From contig NZ_JTFC01000017.1 of the NCBI RefSeq assembly GCF_003991225.1, positions 1-62,682 of the forward strand: DNA of 62,682 nt, read 5' to 3'. Each line of letters begins with the position of its first letter. The first letter of the stretch is position 1. Below are positions 8,223-16,897 of this stretch, piece after piece. The notes beneath the pieces were generated by a model, which saw only the letters and a list, made by a program, of their open reading frames with translations, had not been told where the DNA came from and did not search any database. Source of the stretch: Candidatus Kurthia intestinigallinarum. Lineage in GTDB: Bacteria > Bacillota > Bacilli > Bacillales_A > Planococcaceae. Both the position numbers and the translations under genes were made by a program.

Positions 8223-8810
8223 TTAATCTTCTACAGTGATTGTGTTGATTTTGATATCTTCTTTTGGTTTGTCTTGGAAACCTTTTTCAACTTTAGCCAT
8301 TGCATCGATAACATCCATGCCTTCGATTACTTGACCGAATACAGTATGTTTACCGTCTAACCAAGGTGTACCACCGTTGTTTTTGTAACCATCGATAAGC
8401 TCTTTTGGCCAGTTGCGTACTTCCATTTGTTTAATGAAAGAGTTATCAACTTTTGGTGCTTGTACGATGAAGAATTGAGAACCATTTGTGTTCGGACCTG
8501 CATTCGCCATTGAAAGTGCGCCACGCATGTTGAATAATTCTGGATCGAATTCATCTTCGAATGAAGAACCCCAGATTGATTCACCGCCCATACCTGTACC
8601 GGTTGGGTCGCCACCTTGAATCATGAATGAATCGATAATACGGTGGAAGATGATGCCATCGTAGTAACCGTTTTTCGCATGTGTTACAAAGTTTTCAACT
8701 GTTTTTGGTGCTTTCTCAGGGAATAGCTTGAAAGTGATTGGACCCATTGTTGTGTCCATAACCACTTTAATTTCGTTTTCTTGAACTTCTGGTGTTAATT
8801 GTGGATACAT
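8223..8810 (-). CDS. ppiB: Peptidyl-prolyl cis-trans isomerase, cyclophilin type
   Basis: A 195-residue cytoplasmic cyclophilin that speeds proline isomerisation during protein folding. Active-site motifs visible: [15 protein letters not shown] near residue 55 (catalytic Arg in FHR), [15 protein letters not shown] near 100 and [13 protein letters not shown] near 165. It is longer than the ~143-residue B. subtilis PpiB because of an N-terminal extension and an inserted segment (residues ~125-150) rich in Lys/Asn/Gly; this longer form is, to my knowledge, common in related Bacillales. AAGGAG precedes the ATG. No signal peptide. Confidence 0.95.
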   Translation of the reverse strand: MYPQLTPEVQENEIKVVMDTTMGPITFKLFPEKAPKTVENFVTHAKNGYYDGIIFHRIIDSFMIQGGDPTGTGMGGESIWGSSFEDEFDPELFNMRGALSMANAGPNTNGSQFFIVQAPKVDNSFIKQMEVRNWPKELIDGYKNNGGTPWLDGKHTVFGQVIEGMDVIDAMAKVEKGFQDKPKEDIKINTITVED

Positions 8811-8981
8811 CGTATCGCTCCTTATGTCAGAAATATTTTACGCTCATAGTCTAACATACATAGCGGACAATTTCAGTTGTAAGCTACGAATTCATTGGAT
8901 TTTCGATAAATTTGCATGACAACCAGGAAATTTGTGCTATTCTTTTAATGAGTATTTTAATCTAGTCTAGGGAGGTTTCTC

Positions 8982-10844
8982 GTGAAAAAAGTATTTGGTT
9001 CATTCGTCATTATTGCGAGTATCGCCCTGCTTGTTGTGCTATTCCAAAAAATTGGTCTTGAGCTAAAATCCAGTCGTGCATTTAGTGAGCAGTTTGATAA
9101 TGCTGTACAGATTACAGACCCTACTACGAATGTAGTTCCAACCATTTTAAAAGACCGAAATGGTACGATTTTTTCTGAAGAATATACGGATTGGCGCGAG
9201 CCTGTAAAATTAGCGGATATTCCTGAATTTATGCAAAACCTCTTTATTTATAGTGAGGACGCTAGCTTCTACGACCATATCGGCTTTGATATGGCAGCAA
9301 TCGCTCGTGCCTTTATGGTGAATAACTCCAGTGGTGCCGCCTCACAAGGTGGTAGTACCATTACGCAGCAGCTTGTGCGTATGCGCTACTTAACACAAGA
9401 AAAAACATACGAGCGAAAAATGCTTGAGATTTTTTATGCTTATGAGCTAGAGCGTAAATCATCAAAAGAGGAAATTTTAAATAGCTATTTAAATGAAATG
9501 TATTTCTCTAATGGCGTTTACGGTGTATCAGCAGCGGCTTCGTATTATTTTGATAAGCCGCTTAATAAATTATCACGCGCACAAATGGCCTTTCTAGCAG
9601 CTATTCCTAATAATCCAAGCCTCTATAATCCGCTAACAAATTTTGATAACACAAAAAAGCGACAAAAACGCTTATTGAATAAAATGGTCGAAAAAAATAT
9701 CGCCTCGAAGCAACAGGTGGCGATTTGGAAAAAAGAAGATATCCATTTATCAATTAAAAAGAAAAAACAAAATCACCCTGCTTATAGCTCTTATGTGATG
9801 AATGAGTTAACATGGCTTGTTGCGGAGCGAGATGGCTATCAAAAACGATTAGATGCCGCTAAAACATCTCAACAGCGAGCACGTATTAATAAAGAATTGA
9901 AAAAACATGTTACGAAGCTTCGAAATAAGGGCTTAATTATTGAGACAGCGCTTGATCAAACGAAGCAAGTACGCGATACCGCATCGATTAATAGCCTAAT
10001 AAATGGCCATAAAGACTTGCAGGCAGCGAGTGTCGTCATTGATAATGCTACACGTGAGGTTGTGAGCGTCTATGGTGGTAAAAACTTTAAGCGCTATGAA
10101 TTTAACCGTGCCTACCAAGCTGTTCGTCAGCCTGGTTCTGCGATTAAACCTATTTTAGACTATGCACCGTATATCGAAAAATTCCGTGCAACGCCTGATT
10201 CAACAGTTAGTGGAGCACCTTTCTGTCATAAAAATTACTGCCCGGAAAATAAAGACGGTGTCACAGTGAGGGATATGTCACTAGAGACAGGTTTTAAATA
10301 TAGCTATAATACCGTAGCTATTCGCCTCTTTGATAATGTCGGTCTTGCTACGGCATTCCGTGCACTTAATCAATTTGATTTCCGCTCTGTGACAGAATCG
10401 GACCGCCGCTATACATCTGCTCTTGGTGGTTTCGAGTATGGTGTCACAACGGCCGAATTAGCCGATGCGTATACAAGCTTTGATAATGGTGAATATTATC
10501 GTTCTCATGCCATTCGCAGTGTGAAATCACGTGATGGTCAGACGCTTTACACATGGCCTGAAAAGAAAAAAGAAGTATGGGCTGCATCTACTGCCGAAAC
10601 AATACGTGCATTAATGCAGGCAACCGTCGCCTCTGGTACAGGTACAGCAATTTCTGTGCCCGGCGCAAGCTATATCGGTGCGAAAACAGGTACGACGAAT
10701 AACTTTTTCGACCTTTGGACAGCCGGCTTAACAGACCGCTATACATCAGCCGTCTGGATTGGCTATGACACACCGCGCAGTATGCAGGCACTTGAAAACG
10801 CCAAGATTCAACAGCATATTTTCTCTTCTATTATGAGACCATAA
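8982..10844 (+). CDS. Class A penicillin-binding protein (transglycosylase/transpeptidase)
   Basis: A 620-residue bifunctional peptidoglycan synthase anchored by one N-terminal membrane helix (residues 5-22). The GT51 domain holds the catalytic glutamate in SEDASF (E92) and the GGSTITQQ motif (124-131). The transpeptidase domain carries the nucleophile S386 in SAIK, S441-Y-N443 and K568-T-G-T. It polymerises glycan strands and crosslinks stem peptides outside the membrane, and all catalytic residues are intact. It is short at the C-terminus, ending soon after the KTGT block with no FN3 or PASTA tail, as in PbpG/PBP2d-like proteins. The start is a GTG with a strong GGGAGG site. Confidence 0.93.
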   Translation: MKKVFGSFVIIASIALLVVLFQKIGLELKSSRAFSEQFDNAVQITDPTTNVVPTILKDRNGTIFSEEYTDWREPVKLADIPEFMQNLFIYSEDASFYDHIGFDMAAIARAFMVNNSSGAASQGGSTITQQLVRMRYLTQEKTYERKMLEIFYAYELERKSSKEEILNSYLNEMYFSNGVYGVSAAASYYFDKPLNKLSRAQMAFLAAIPNNPSLYNPLTNFDNTKKRQKRLLNKMVEKNIASKQQVAIWKKEDIHLSIKKKKQNHPAYSSYVMNELTWLVAERDGYQKRLDAAKTSQQRARINKELKKHVTKLRNKGLIIETALDQTKQVRDTASINSLINGHKDLQAASVVIDNATREVVSVYGGKNFKRYEFNRAYQAVRQPGSAIKPILDYAPYIEKFRATPDSTVSGAPFCHKNYCPENKDGVTVRDMSLETGFKYSYNTVAIRLFDNVGLATAFRALNQFDFRSVTESDRRYTSALGGFEYGVTTAELADAYTSFDNGEYYRSHAIRSVKSRDGQTLYTWPEKKKEVWAASTAETIRALMQATVASGTGTAISVPGASYIGAKTGTTNNFFDLWTAGLTDRYTSAVWIGYDTPRSMQALENAKIQQHIFSSIMRP

Positions 10845-10981
10845 AAAAGAGGCTTTGACATACGTGTAAAAACAACATCTTCTATGTGCATAAAAAAACC
10901 GGAATCGCGCGGTGGTGCGGTTCCGGTTTTTCGTTGCGAATATTAAAAAGGAAAATGACGTGTTTTGTCCCAGTCTCTTTT
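10845..10981. repeat. Intergenic repeat copy 2 (inverted)
   Basis: Same element as at 3907-4033 but in the opposite orientation: the AAAAAGAGGCTTTGACA arm is on the left and the GACAAAACACG/GTCTCTTTTT-type arm on the right, with the same central ACCGGAA...TTCCGGT hairpin. It fills the whole gap between the convergent PBP and DUF5366-like genes. Confidence 0.85.
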
Positions 10982-11545
10982 TTAATTAAATGGTAAGCTC
11001 GATACGATGCCGTTGTATAGTTTGAAAATCGCATACGCTAATAATGTTAAAATGACTGCCCACATGACAATCTCAAATAACATCACACCTAGCACTGCAC
11101 CAAACGAAATGACATCGCTCATTTTGTATGTAACGTATATAAAATAAATAAAGGCACTCGCAATAAAAATAGCGACTAAAATATATACACTCGTCAAGCC
11201 AACGACCGATGCCAATGAGCCGAAGAAGAAAATGACACTCCCTCCGCGAACTTTTGTGATGGCACTATCAATCGAGTCTTTTGTGAAAAAAAGCATGCCG
11301 ACATTATGAATTGTTTCGCCAATTAATTTAAGTGCGGAAAAAACCATAAAATAAAGCGTCGAAAAGACAATTAATAAGAGCATGCGCATTTGCACATCTG
11401 ATAAAAACTCATGCATGCCCCCGTACACACCGATTTTCCGGAATAATATAATGGCTTCATTCACACTAAATAGCCCAAAAGTTAAGCTAAATAAAATGAT
11501 CGTAATCAATGGTAAATAACTATATAAATAAGGGTTTTTAATCAT
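10982..11545 (-). CDS. Polytopic membrane protein, DUF5366/YufK-like
   Basis: A 187-residue hydrophobic protein with about five membrane helices. The N-terminal portion, with a first helix followed by an IGVYGGMHEFLSD stretch, resembles what I recall of the YufK/DUF5366 family; function unknown. The stop of the preceding M17-like gene is two bases from its start region, so the two minus-strand genes are very likely cotranscribed. Family assignment is from memory and should be treated as tentative. Confidence 0.6.
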   Translation of the reverse strand: MIKNPYLYSYLPLITIILFSLTFGLFSVNEAIILFRKIGVYGGMHEFLSDVQMRMLLLIVFSTLYFMVFSALKLIGETIHNVGMLFFTKDSIDSAITKVRGGSVIFFFGSLASVVGLTSVYILVAIFIASAFIYFIYVTYKMSDVISFGAVLGVMLFEIVMWAVILTLLAYAIFKLYNGIVSSLPFN

Positions 11546-11547
11546 AT

Positions 11548-12819
11548 CTAGTCCTCTTTAATTAAATTTCGTAGCAACTGTCCGAGCTGGACCTGCTGCT
11601 TTCTTGCATGATGAGGCAATTCTAAATGAACCCATAGCGCTGGCGCGAATAACCGATACAGTGCTGCACGTTGCATAACACGACCTTTTGTATAGCGTTT
11701 TAGTAGAGCATCTGCTAATGTACTTGGCTTTGGCATGGCTGCTTGGACAACTAAATCTGCTTCCGGTGCTTTCATGCGCCCATTCGTATACGCAATGGAA
11801 CCCGTATCCCCAAAGACAAGCTGGCCCTCTTCACTTAAAGTTGAGACCGTTGTTACCGACTGCACATGCTGTGTTGCCGCAAAGGCTAACACATCGACAA
11901 GTGCCAAATCACTCGCTAATGCACCTTCCGCTAGCTCAATCGTTTTTCCAATCATTGTTGTAATGACATGCTTATTCGGCAACGTTGCCTTTAAGGTGCC
12001 AATCGCAAAAACACCCATTACTTGTGCAGTGACGACCGCTTCTACACTACTAAAAAGCGGCATCGTATCGCCGACTGCAAAAGCCCCGACAACCGCATGC
12101 TGTGCCTCAAGTGTCGTATTGACGAGTAAAACGCGCACATCTTCTTCGTAGGCCATGAGCGCCGCGCCAAAACCAAGCGCTTCTAAATCCTGAAGCGTTA
12201 ACACCTGACACGCTAACTCAGCATCATGACAATACGCAATAATACGCTCCTCTATATGCGCTGCTGTTAGCACATTGACTGGTTCGTCTTCATAAGCACG
12301 CCATACAGCTAATTGCTCACTTTCGCGATGTGCGTCTGTTAGCTCAAGTCGTTCGTCTGTAATAAAAATTAGCTCATCTATCGATACATCGGCTTCATTT
12401 GACGAAGTTTGATAGCCATAGGGTGTATAACTGCCATAACGAATAGCGGATAGTATATGACTTGCTACCATTTGTTTTGAAAATTGCGGCATAAAAAACG
12501 TTTCAAGCATCACATTTGCACGCGACCATTTACGTTCGATCATGAGCGCGCCGACCGCCTCAAATATCGTATCGATATCCGCTTCACTTAGCTGCTTGCG
12601 GTGATCAAGTCCCACACATAAAATACGCCCTGTCGCTGTTGGAAGAACAGTTAAGGCGCCCTTTTTCAGTTGAATATCTCCTGTCTTCATCCACTCATCC
12701 ATTGGCACTGACAGTGAGGCTGAAAAGTCAGCCCATCCTGAAACGGTATGCTGATGACGTGAAACGCCGATAATCGTAACGTCCCCCGTCTGTTGTTGTT
12801 GCTCAAGTCGATAATTCAT
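11548..12819 (-). CDS. M17 leucyl aminopeptidase homologue with lost active site
   Basis: A 423-residue protein that aligns by eye over its length with M17 leucyl aminopeptidases. Matching landmarks are EDEPVNVLTAAHIEERI for the ...NLPPNxLTP region (~178), the LEALGFGAALM stretch (~212), GKTIEL (291-296) directly before the NTDAEGR position, VDVLAFAATQHV (308-319) for ADALTYA, VSTLS (325-329), and WVHLEL (396-401) near the end. The catalytic motifs are destroyed: the Lys of GKGxxFD is A246, the KxDMGG aspartate is hydrophobic, and NTDAEGR reads EGALASD, so the metal-binding Asp and Glu are both Ala and the catalytic Arg is Asp. It is probably a non-catalytic paralogue; its partner is unknown. 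Confidence 0.75.
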   Translation of the reverse strand: MNYRLEQQQQTGDVTIIGVSRHQHTVSGWADFSASLSVPMDEWMKTGDIQLKKGALTVLPTATGRILCVGLDHRKQLSEADIDTIFEAVGALMIERKWSRANVMLETFFMPQFSKQMVASHILSAIRYGSYTPYGYQTSSNEADVSIDELIFITDERLELTDAHRESEQLAVWRAYEDEPVNVLTAAHIEERIIAYCHDAELACQVLTLQDLEALGFGAALMAYEEDVRVLLVNTTLEAQHAVVGAFAVGDTMPLFSSVEAVVTAQVMGVFAIGTLKATLPNKHVITTMIGKTIELAEGALASDLALVDVLAFAATQHVQSVTTVSTLSEEGQLVFGDTGSIAYTNGRMKAPEADLVVQAAMPKPSTLADALLKRYTKGRVMQRAALYRLFAPALWVHLELPHHARKQQVQLGQLLRNLIKED

Positions 12820-12874
12820 TCCATCACCTCATTTTAACGCTTCTAGTATACCATGCCGATAGTCGCATGAATGC

Positions 12875-12917
12875 AAAAAACGAGACAACAGCCACTAGCC
12901 GTCCATCTCGCTTTTTT
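12875..12917 (-). terminator. Terminator after the NUDIX gene
   Basis: GCGAGA and TCTCG arms with an inner ACGGC/GCTGT stem, followed on the minus strand by a T-tract that overlaps the intergenic region toward the M17-like gene. Confidence 0.7.
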
Positions 12918-12921
12918 GTTA

Positions 12922-13413
12922 TTAGAAAAATAATTTATACGCTGTATAACCAAACACATTATCATCCTCAAGCTCGTCGAGTTTAATGGGTTTTGCTTGT
13001 AGTTTTAAATCAAGTAGCTCTAGAATCATTAACGATGTGCGATCATCTTGTCCTAATTCCTCAGGTGACATCCAGCGCACTTCGTATAGCTCATCTAGCT
13101 GCGCCTTTAAATTTTGCTCTGCGGTATGTGCCGTTAAATAAAATACAGCCAAATTATCGCTAATATCATACTGCAAAACCCCTGTACGAAATCCTAAAAA
13201 CCCTTGCATCGATGCATGCACATTCGTTTCTTCTTTTAATTCGCGCTGACACGCTTCATCAACCGTTTCGCCCGGTTTTACAAAGCCTGCCGGAAGCGAC
13301 CATTTGCCATCTAAGCCCCCGTAGCGCTTCATGACAACGAGCCATTCGCCAAGTTCATTTTCCACTAACCCTGCGACTCCAAGCCAAACGCGACTGCGTT
13401 CATTATTATCCAT
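12922..13413 (-). CDS. NUDIX hydrolase
   Basis: A 163-residue nucleoside-diphosphate-linked hydrolase. The Nudix box is clear near residues 45-66: G, five residues, E, seven residues, then RELKEET, giving the metal-binding glutamates. The usual last glycine of the box is Asn. Substrates of this family include dNTPs, ADP-ribose, NADH and capped RNA; which applies here cannot be told. An AGGAGGAGA site precedes the start. It lies between the M17-like gene and yumB, each with its own terminator or gap, so it is probably monocistronic. Confidence 0.88.
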   Translation of the reverse strand: MDNNERSRVWLGVAGLVENELGEWLVVMKRYGGLDGKWSLPAGFVKPGETVDEACQRELKEETNVHASMQGFLGFRTGVLQYDISDNLAVFYLTAHTAEQNLKAQLDELYEVRWMSPEELGQDDRTSLMILELLDLKLQAKPIKLDELEDDNVFGYTAYKLFF

Positions 13414-13480
13414 TGGCGATCTCCTCCTGACAATTCACTACTTTATTGTACGAAGAAATACGCAAAAAAGAAAATTTTAG

Positions 13481-14686
13481 CTACTTAAAGATATTAAATT
13501 TCCCCTTCTTCGCAATGAGACCTGGTCCCCCTACTAAGAAAAGTGCATGATTATCAATCATTTTCTTTAAAACAGCCGCTTTACGTCCTGTATATTCGCG
13601 CTCCTTCACAAGCGCTACGCCATCGCCGCTGCCTAGTGAGCAGACAGAACCTTTTAAATTTGGCATAAACGGCGTCAATGGCTCACCCTCAAGCAGATGC
13701 TGCAAATTATTTGCAATCGCTTCGCCTTGTTGCATGGCGATTTGTGCTGTTGGTGGATAAGGCTTTTGATGATAGCGGTCTGTAACAATGGCCGAATCTC
13801 CGACAATAAATACTTCTGGGTAATCTGCTACATTTAATGTTGGTAATACTTGCACGCGGCCACCTGTTGACGGAATAGAGGACTGCTCAATTACAGCGGA
13901 GCCTTTCACACCTGCCGTCCACACAAGCGTCGATGCCGCAATCGCTTCTTCACCCTGTGGTCCACGCACGGTTACTGCCTTATCGGTTACGCCAATTACA
14001 GCCGTTTGTGTTAAAAATTCAACGCCGCGTGCTTCTAGCTGCTGTTTCGCATACAGAGAAAGTGATTCTGAGAAGCCAGGTAAAATGCTCGTATCCGCTT
14101 CAGCACAAATGACACGAAGCGCTTCTTGTGGAATATGATAGGCCTGGGCAAGCTTTGGTAATTGATCAACGAGTGAGCCGACAAATTCAATGCCCGTAAA
14201 GCCTGCTCCACCTACAACAATGGTCGCATATTCAGGGCTTTGCTCTTTTTCATACATTGCAAATTGTGCATTAATATGCGTCCAAATTTTTGATGCAGAT
14301 AAGGCATTTGAAATCGACTGGGCATGCTCTTTAATCCCCGGAATACCGTAATCCTGTACTTCAAATCCTAAACCAACAACTAAGTAATCATAATCAAATA
14401 CACCATTCGTTGTGAGGACTTGCTTGCTATCCACATCTAATGCTTCCACCGTTGCTTGTACAAAAGTCGCTGAATCTTTTAAAAGTGGCTCGATTTCATA
14501 GCACACATCATTCGCTGAAATCACGCCAGCTGCTGCTTCATGTAACCACGTCGTTTCATAGTGATAATCATTTTTATTAATTAATGTAATCGACACATTG
14601 TCTGCATTCACTTTACGCTGCAATGTCACAGCCGTTGCTAGACCACCATAGCCTGCGCCAACAACGACAATCTTCGTTTTTTTCAT
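13481..14686 (-). CDS. yumB: Type II NADH dehydrogenase-like flavoprotein
   Basis: A 401-residue NAD(P)/FAD oxidoreductase of the non-proton-pumping NDH-2 type. It has an FAD-binding VVGAGYGGLATA at residues 7-18, an NAD-binding VVGGAGFTGIEFVGSL near 160-175, and a second FAD contact in VFIVGDSA near 295. NDH-2 proteins pass electrons from NADH to menaquinone at the inner membrane face. The yumB name rests on similarity and on the yut/yuz neighbourhood. The ATG at 14686 is preferred to the adjacent GTG; GGTGG lies nine bases upstream. Confidence 0.88.
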   Translation of the reverse strand: MKKTKIVVVGAGYGGLATAVTLQRKVNADNVSITLINKNDYHYETTWLHEAAAGVISANDVCYEIEPLLKDSATFVQATVEALDVDSKQVLTTNGVFDYDYLVVGLGFEVQDYGIPGIKEHAQSISNALSASKIWTHINAQFAMYEKEQSPEYATIVVGGAGFTGIEFVGSLVDQLPKLAQAYHIPQEALRVICAEADTSILPGFSESLSLYAKQQLEARGVEFLTQTAVIGVTDKAVTVRGPQGEEAIAASTLVWTAGVKGSAVIEQSSIPSTGGRVQVLPTLNVADYPEVFIVGDSAIVTDRYHQKPYPPTAQIAMQQGEAIANNLQHLLEGEPLTPFMPNLKGSVCSLGSGDGVALVKEREYTGRKAAVLKKMIDNHALFLVGGPGLIAKKGKFNIFK

Positions 14687-14762
14687 CACATGAACCCACC
14701 TTTAAAAAGTATTTACTATTACCATACCATGAACAATTGCCAAATGCCCAAAAAAAGGGAAT

Positions 14763-14797
14763 AAAAAAAGCTTTGCACAGTGCTGCACAAAGCCTTG
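14763..14797 (-). terminator. Terminator after yutM
   Basis: GCTTTG pairs with CAAAGC with inner pairing; a run of T follows on the minus strand. Confidence 0.85.
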
Positions 14798-14806
14798 GAT
14801 TCATTC

Positions 14807-15172
14807 TTAGCAGTTTCCTGGTGTACCAGCATTTTTTGCTGTACGGAATGAAGAACCACAGCCACATGCTGCGATTGCATTTGGATTGTCGATTGTAAAA
14901 CCGCCGCCCATTAGCGATTGTTTAAAGTCGATTACTGTACCGTTTAAAATTGGAATATCTTGTTTTGCGACAACAATATTTAAACCAAACTCTTCGTAAG
15001 CCTCATCCTCTGGTGATACTTCTGTATCAAAGCCCATTGCATACGTTAAACCACTGCAACCGCCGCCTTTTACGGAAACGCGTAAAAATGCGTTTTCTTC
15101 TTCGTTGTTTTCCATCATTTCGTTAATATGGAAAACAGCTGCTTCTGTAATGTCTACTACGTGTTTTGTCAT
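14807..15172 (-). CDS. yutM: A-type Fe-S carrier protein (HesB/ErpA type)
   Basis: A 121-residue HesB/IscA-like scaffold or carrier that delivers Fe-S clusters to apo-enzymes. The three conserved cysteines are present: one in GGGCSGLTY (~residue 38) and two in the late ACGCGSSF motif. An extra C-terminal Cys ends the protein. AGGTG precedes the ATG at six bases. It belongs to the Fe-S cluster-related group here (yutI, suf operon, lipA as a client) and has its own terminator. Confidence 0.93.
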   Translation of the reverse strand: MTKHVVDITEAAVFHINEMMENNEEENAFLRVSVKGGGCSGLTYAMGFDTEVSPEDEAYEEFGLNIVVAKQDIPILNGTVIDFKQSLMGGGFTIDNPNAIAACGCGSSFRTAKNAGTPGNC

Positions 15173-15305
15173 ATTTACACCTGCTTTCTCTATAGTATTA
15201 TCATATCAATTTTCCTAGCAGTCGTAAAATAGTTGAACTCATTTCTTTTTTTTACTTTAATGATATAATAGACCTATAACCAAACATAAGAAATGAGGCC
15301 TAAAA

Positions 15306-15980
15306 ATGGACCTATCCCCCTATTATACAAAGCAGGTTGATTGCATTCATTGTAAAAAGAAATTTAATACGACAAAGATTCGCATGAAAATGCTGAAAAT
15401 TGCGTCAACAGATGCCGATTTTCGTCCAGTTTATGAAAATGATGTACATGGTTATTTTTATAATGCTTATGTATGCGAGCATTGCGGCTTTGCATTTACA
15501 GATGATTTTAGCACCTATTTTATGCCCGGCACTTCTGAAGTATTACAACAGCAAATTAGCAATAAATGGGTCCATCATGATTTTTCTGGTGAACGTTCTC
15601 CGCAGCAAGCACTACAAGCCTATCAGCTCGCGCTCGTTTCAGGGCAAATTAAAAAGGAAAAACATATCACACTCGCAGGACTTGCCCTTCGCTGTGCATG
15701 GATTTATCGCTCACTCAAACAGCATGATGCGGAGCTACGCTTTATCCGCATTGCGCGCGACCAATACATAGAAGCGTTTTCTACAGGTGATTATGTCAAT
15801 AGCGGCATGTCTGAGGTACGCGTCGCATATTTAGCGGCTGAATTATCACGTCGCCTTGATGAACGAGAAAAAGCGATTCGCTATTTCTCGATTGTCATCG
15901 AACAACAGCGTACATCCAATGAAATAAAAATTATTGATATGGCAAAAGACGCCTGGAACGATATGCGTCAAGTGCAATAA
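15306..15980 (+). CDS. DUF2225 family protein with two zinc-knuckle CxxC pairs
   Basis: A 224-residue protein of the DUF2225 family. The N-terminal ~60 residues hold two CxxC pairs (CIHCKKKF and CEHCGFAF) typical of a zinc ribbon. The remaining helical part (~residues 95-215), rich in Ala/Leu/Arg, looks like TPR-type helical pairs. Function is unknown; the family is widespread in Firmicutes. A TATAAT box lies about 40 bp upstream, without a convincing -35. The gene converges on yutI across a strong hairpin. Confidence 0.85.
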   Translation: MDLSPYYTKQVDCIHCKKKFNTTKIRMKMLKIASTDADFRPVYENDVHGYFYNAYVCEHCGFAFTDDFSTYFMPGTSEVLQQQISNKWVHHDFSGERSPQQALQAYQLALVSGQIKKEKHITLAGLALRCAWIYRSLKQHDAELRFIRIARDQYIEAFSTGDYVNSGMSEVRVAYLAAELSRRLDEREKAIRYFSIVIEQQRTSNEIKIIDMAKDAWNDMRQVQ

Positions 15981-16018
15981 AAAAGAGGAAGTATTCGTAA
16001 ATTACGAATACTTCCTCC
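15979..16018 (-). terminator. Terminator after yutI, also between convergent genes
   Basis: A 15-bp perfect stem (GAGGAAGTATTCGTA and its complement) with a 3-nt loop. The T-tract is on the minus strand, so it chiefly stops yutI transcription. Confidence 0.9.
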
Positions 16019-16043
16019 TTCATATATCGTCATTCATTGTGTA

Positions 16044-16265
16044 TTAGAATACTTGCTCTACTTCAACTACGCCTGGTACTTCTTCTAAAAGTGCGCGTTC
16101 AATACCTGCTTTTAGTGTAATTGTAGAACTTGGGCAGCTACCGCATGCACCTAGTAAGCGTAATTTTACAACACCATCTTCTACATCTACTAATTCACAG
16201 TCGCCGCCGTCGCGTAATAGGAAGGGACGTAATTTATCTAGAACTTCTTGTACTTGATCTAACAT
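16044..16265 (-). CDS. yutI: NifU C-terminal domain Fe-S scaffold
   Basis: A 73-residue NifU-type domain. The [16 protein letters not shown] motif near residues 33-48 holds the CxxC pair that binds a bridging Fe-S cluster in a dimer. Such proteins assemble or carry 4Fe-4S clusters. AGGAG lies nine bases before the ATG. It is divergent from yuzD, 80 bp apart, an arrangement conserved in Bacillus. Confidence 0.95.
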   Translation of the reverse strand: MLDQVQEVLDKLRPFLLRDGGDCELVDVEDGVVKLRLLGACGSCPSSTITLKAGIERALLEEVPGVVEVEQVF

Positions 16266-16345
16266 TCGTATCGACTCCTCTCTCTAAAATCATTATAATG
16301 TCTATAAGCCAAAAAATCCATTAAAGAAACACGGGGGTTAAAGAA

Positions 16346-16669
16346 ATGACGAATGAACCAATTAAAATTGAGATTTTTGGAGCAGACGTTCAATGCGCTA
16401 GTTGTGTGAATGCACCTTCTTCAAAAGATACCTATGAATGGTTACAAGCAGCAATTGATCGTAAATATCCCGGACAAGCCTACGATATCAATTACATTGA
16501 TATCGAACAACCAATTGAGAATGAACGCCATAAAGACTGGGCTACACGCGTTCAAGAAGATGAGTTTTTCTATCCACTTATTTTAATTAACGATGAAGTA
16601 GTTGGAGAAGGCTATATTCAATTAAAACCAATTTACAAAGAGCTTGAAAAATTAGGGTTCCACGCTTAG
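16346..16669 (+). CDS. yuzD: YuzD family thioredoxin-like protein
   Basis: A 107-residue protein of the YuzD (DUF1462) family. A QCASCVNAPSS motif near residues 17-27 gives a CxxC pair, and the INYIDIEQP and YPLILINDEVVGEG segments follow a thioredoxin-fold pattern. Exact role unknown; pairing with the NifU-like yutI suggests thiol/Fe-S chemistry. A GGGGG site precedes the ATG. Confidence 0.88.
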   Translation: MTNEPIKIEIFGADVQCASCVNAPSSKDTYEWLQAAIDRKYPGQAYDINYIDIEQPIENERHKDWATRVQEDEFFYPLILINDEVVGEGYIQLKPIYKELEKLGFHA

Positions 16670-16678
16670 GAGATTTAG

Positions 16679-16710
16679 AACTACCACAGTATTGACTGTG
16701 GTAGTTTTTT
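16679..16710 (+). terminator. Terminator after yuzD
   Basis: AACTACCACAGT pairs with ACTGTGGTAGTT around ATTG, then a T-tract. Confidence 0.93.
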
Positions 16711-16897
16711 ATTTTAAAAGAAAAAGTAAACAGCAAGCAGAAAAAAAGGACATAAAATAAGAAAATTAGCAACAAAACTATTTCGTTTTAAATATTTTAA
16801 TGTTAAAATTCATTAAACGAAGAAGTAAAGGGTTGAATAAAGCACGTCCTCTCTCCTTTTATTTTGTCGACACTATTGTTTATAGGGGGCATTCATT

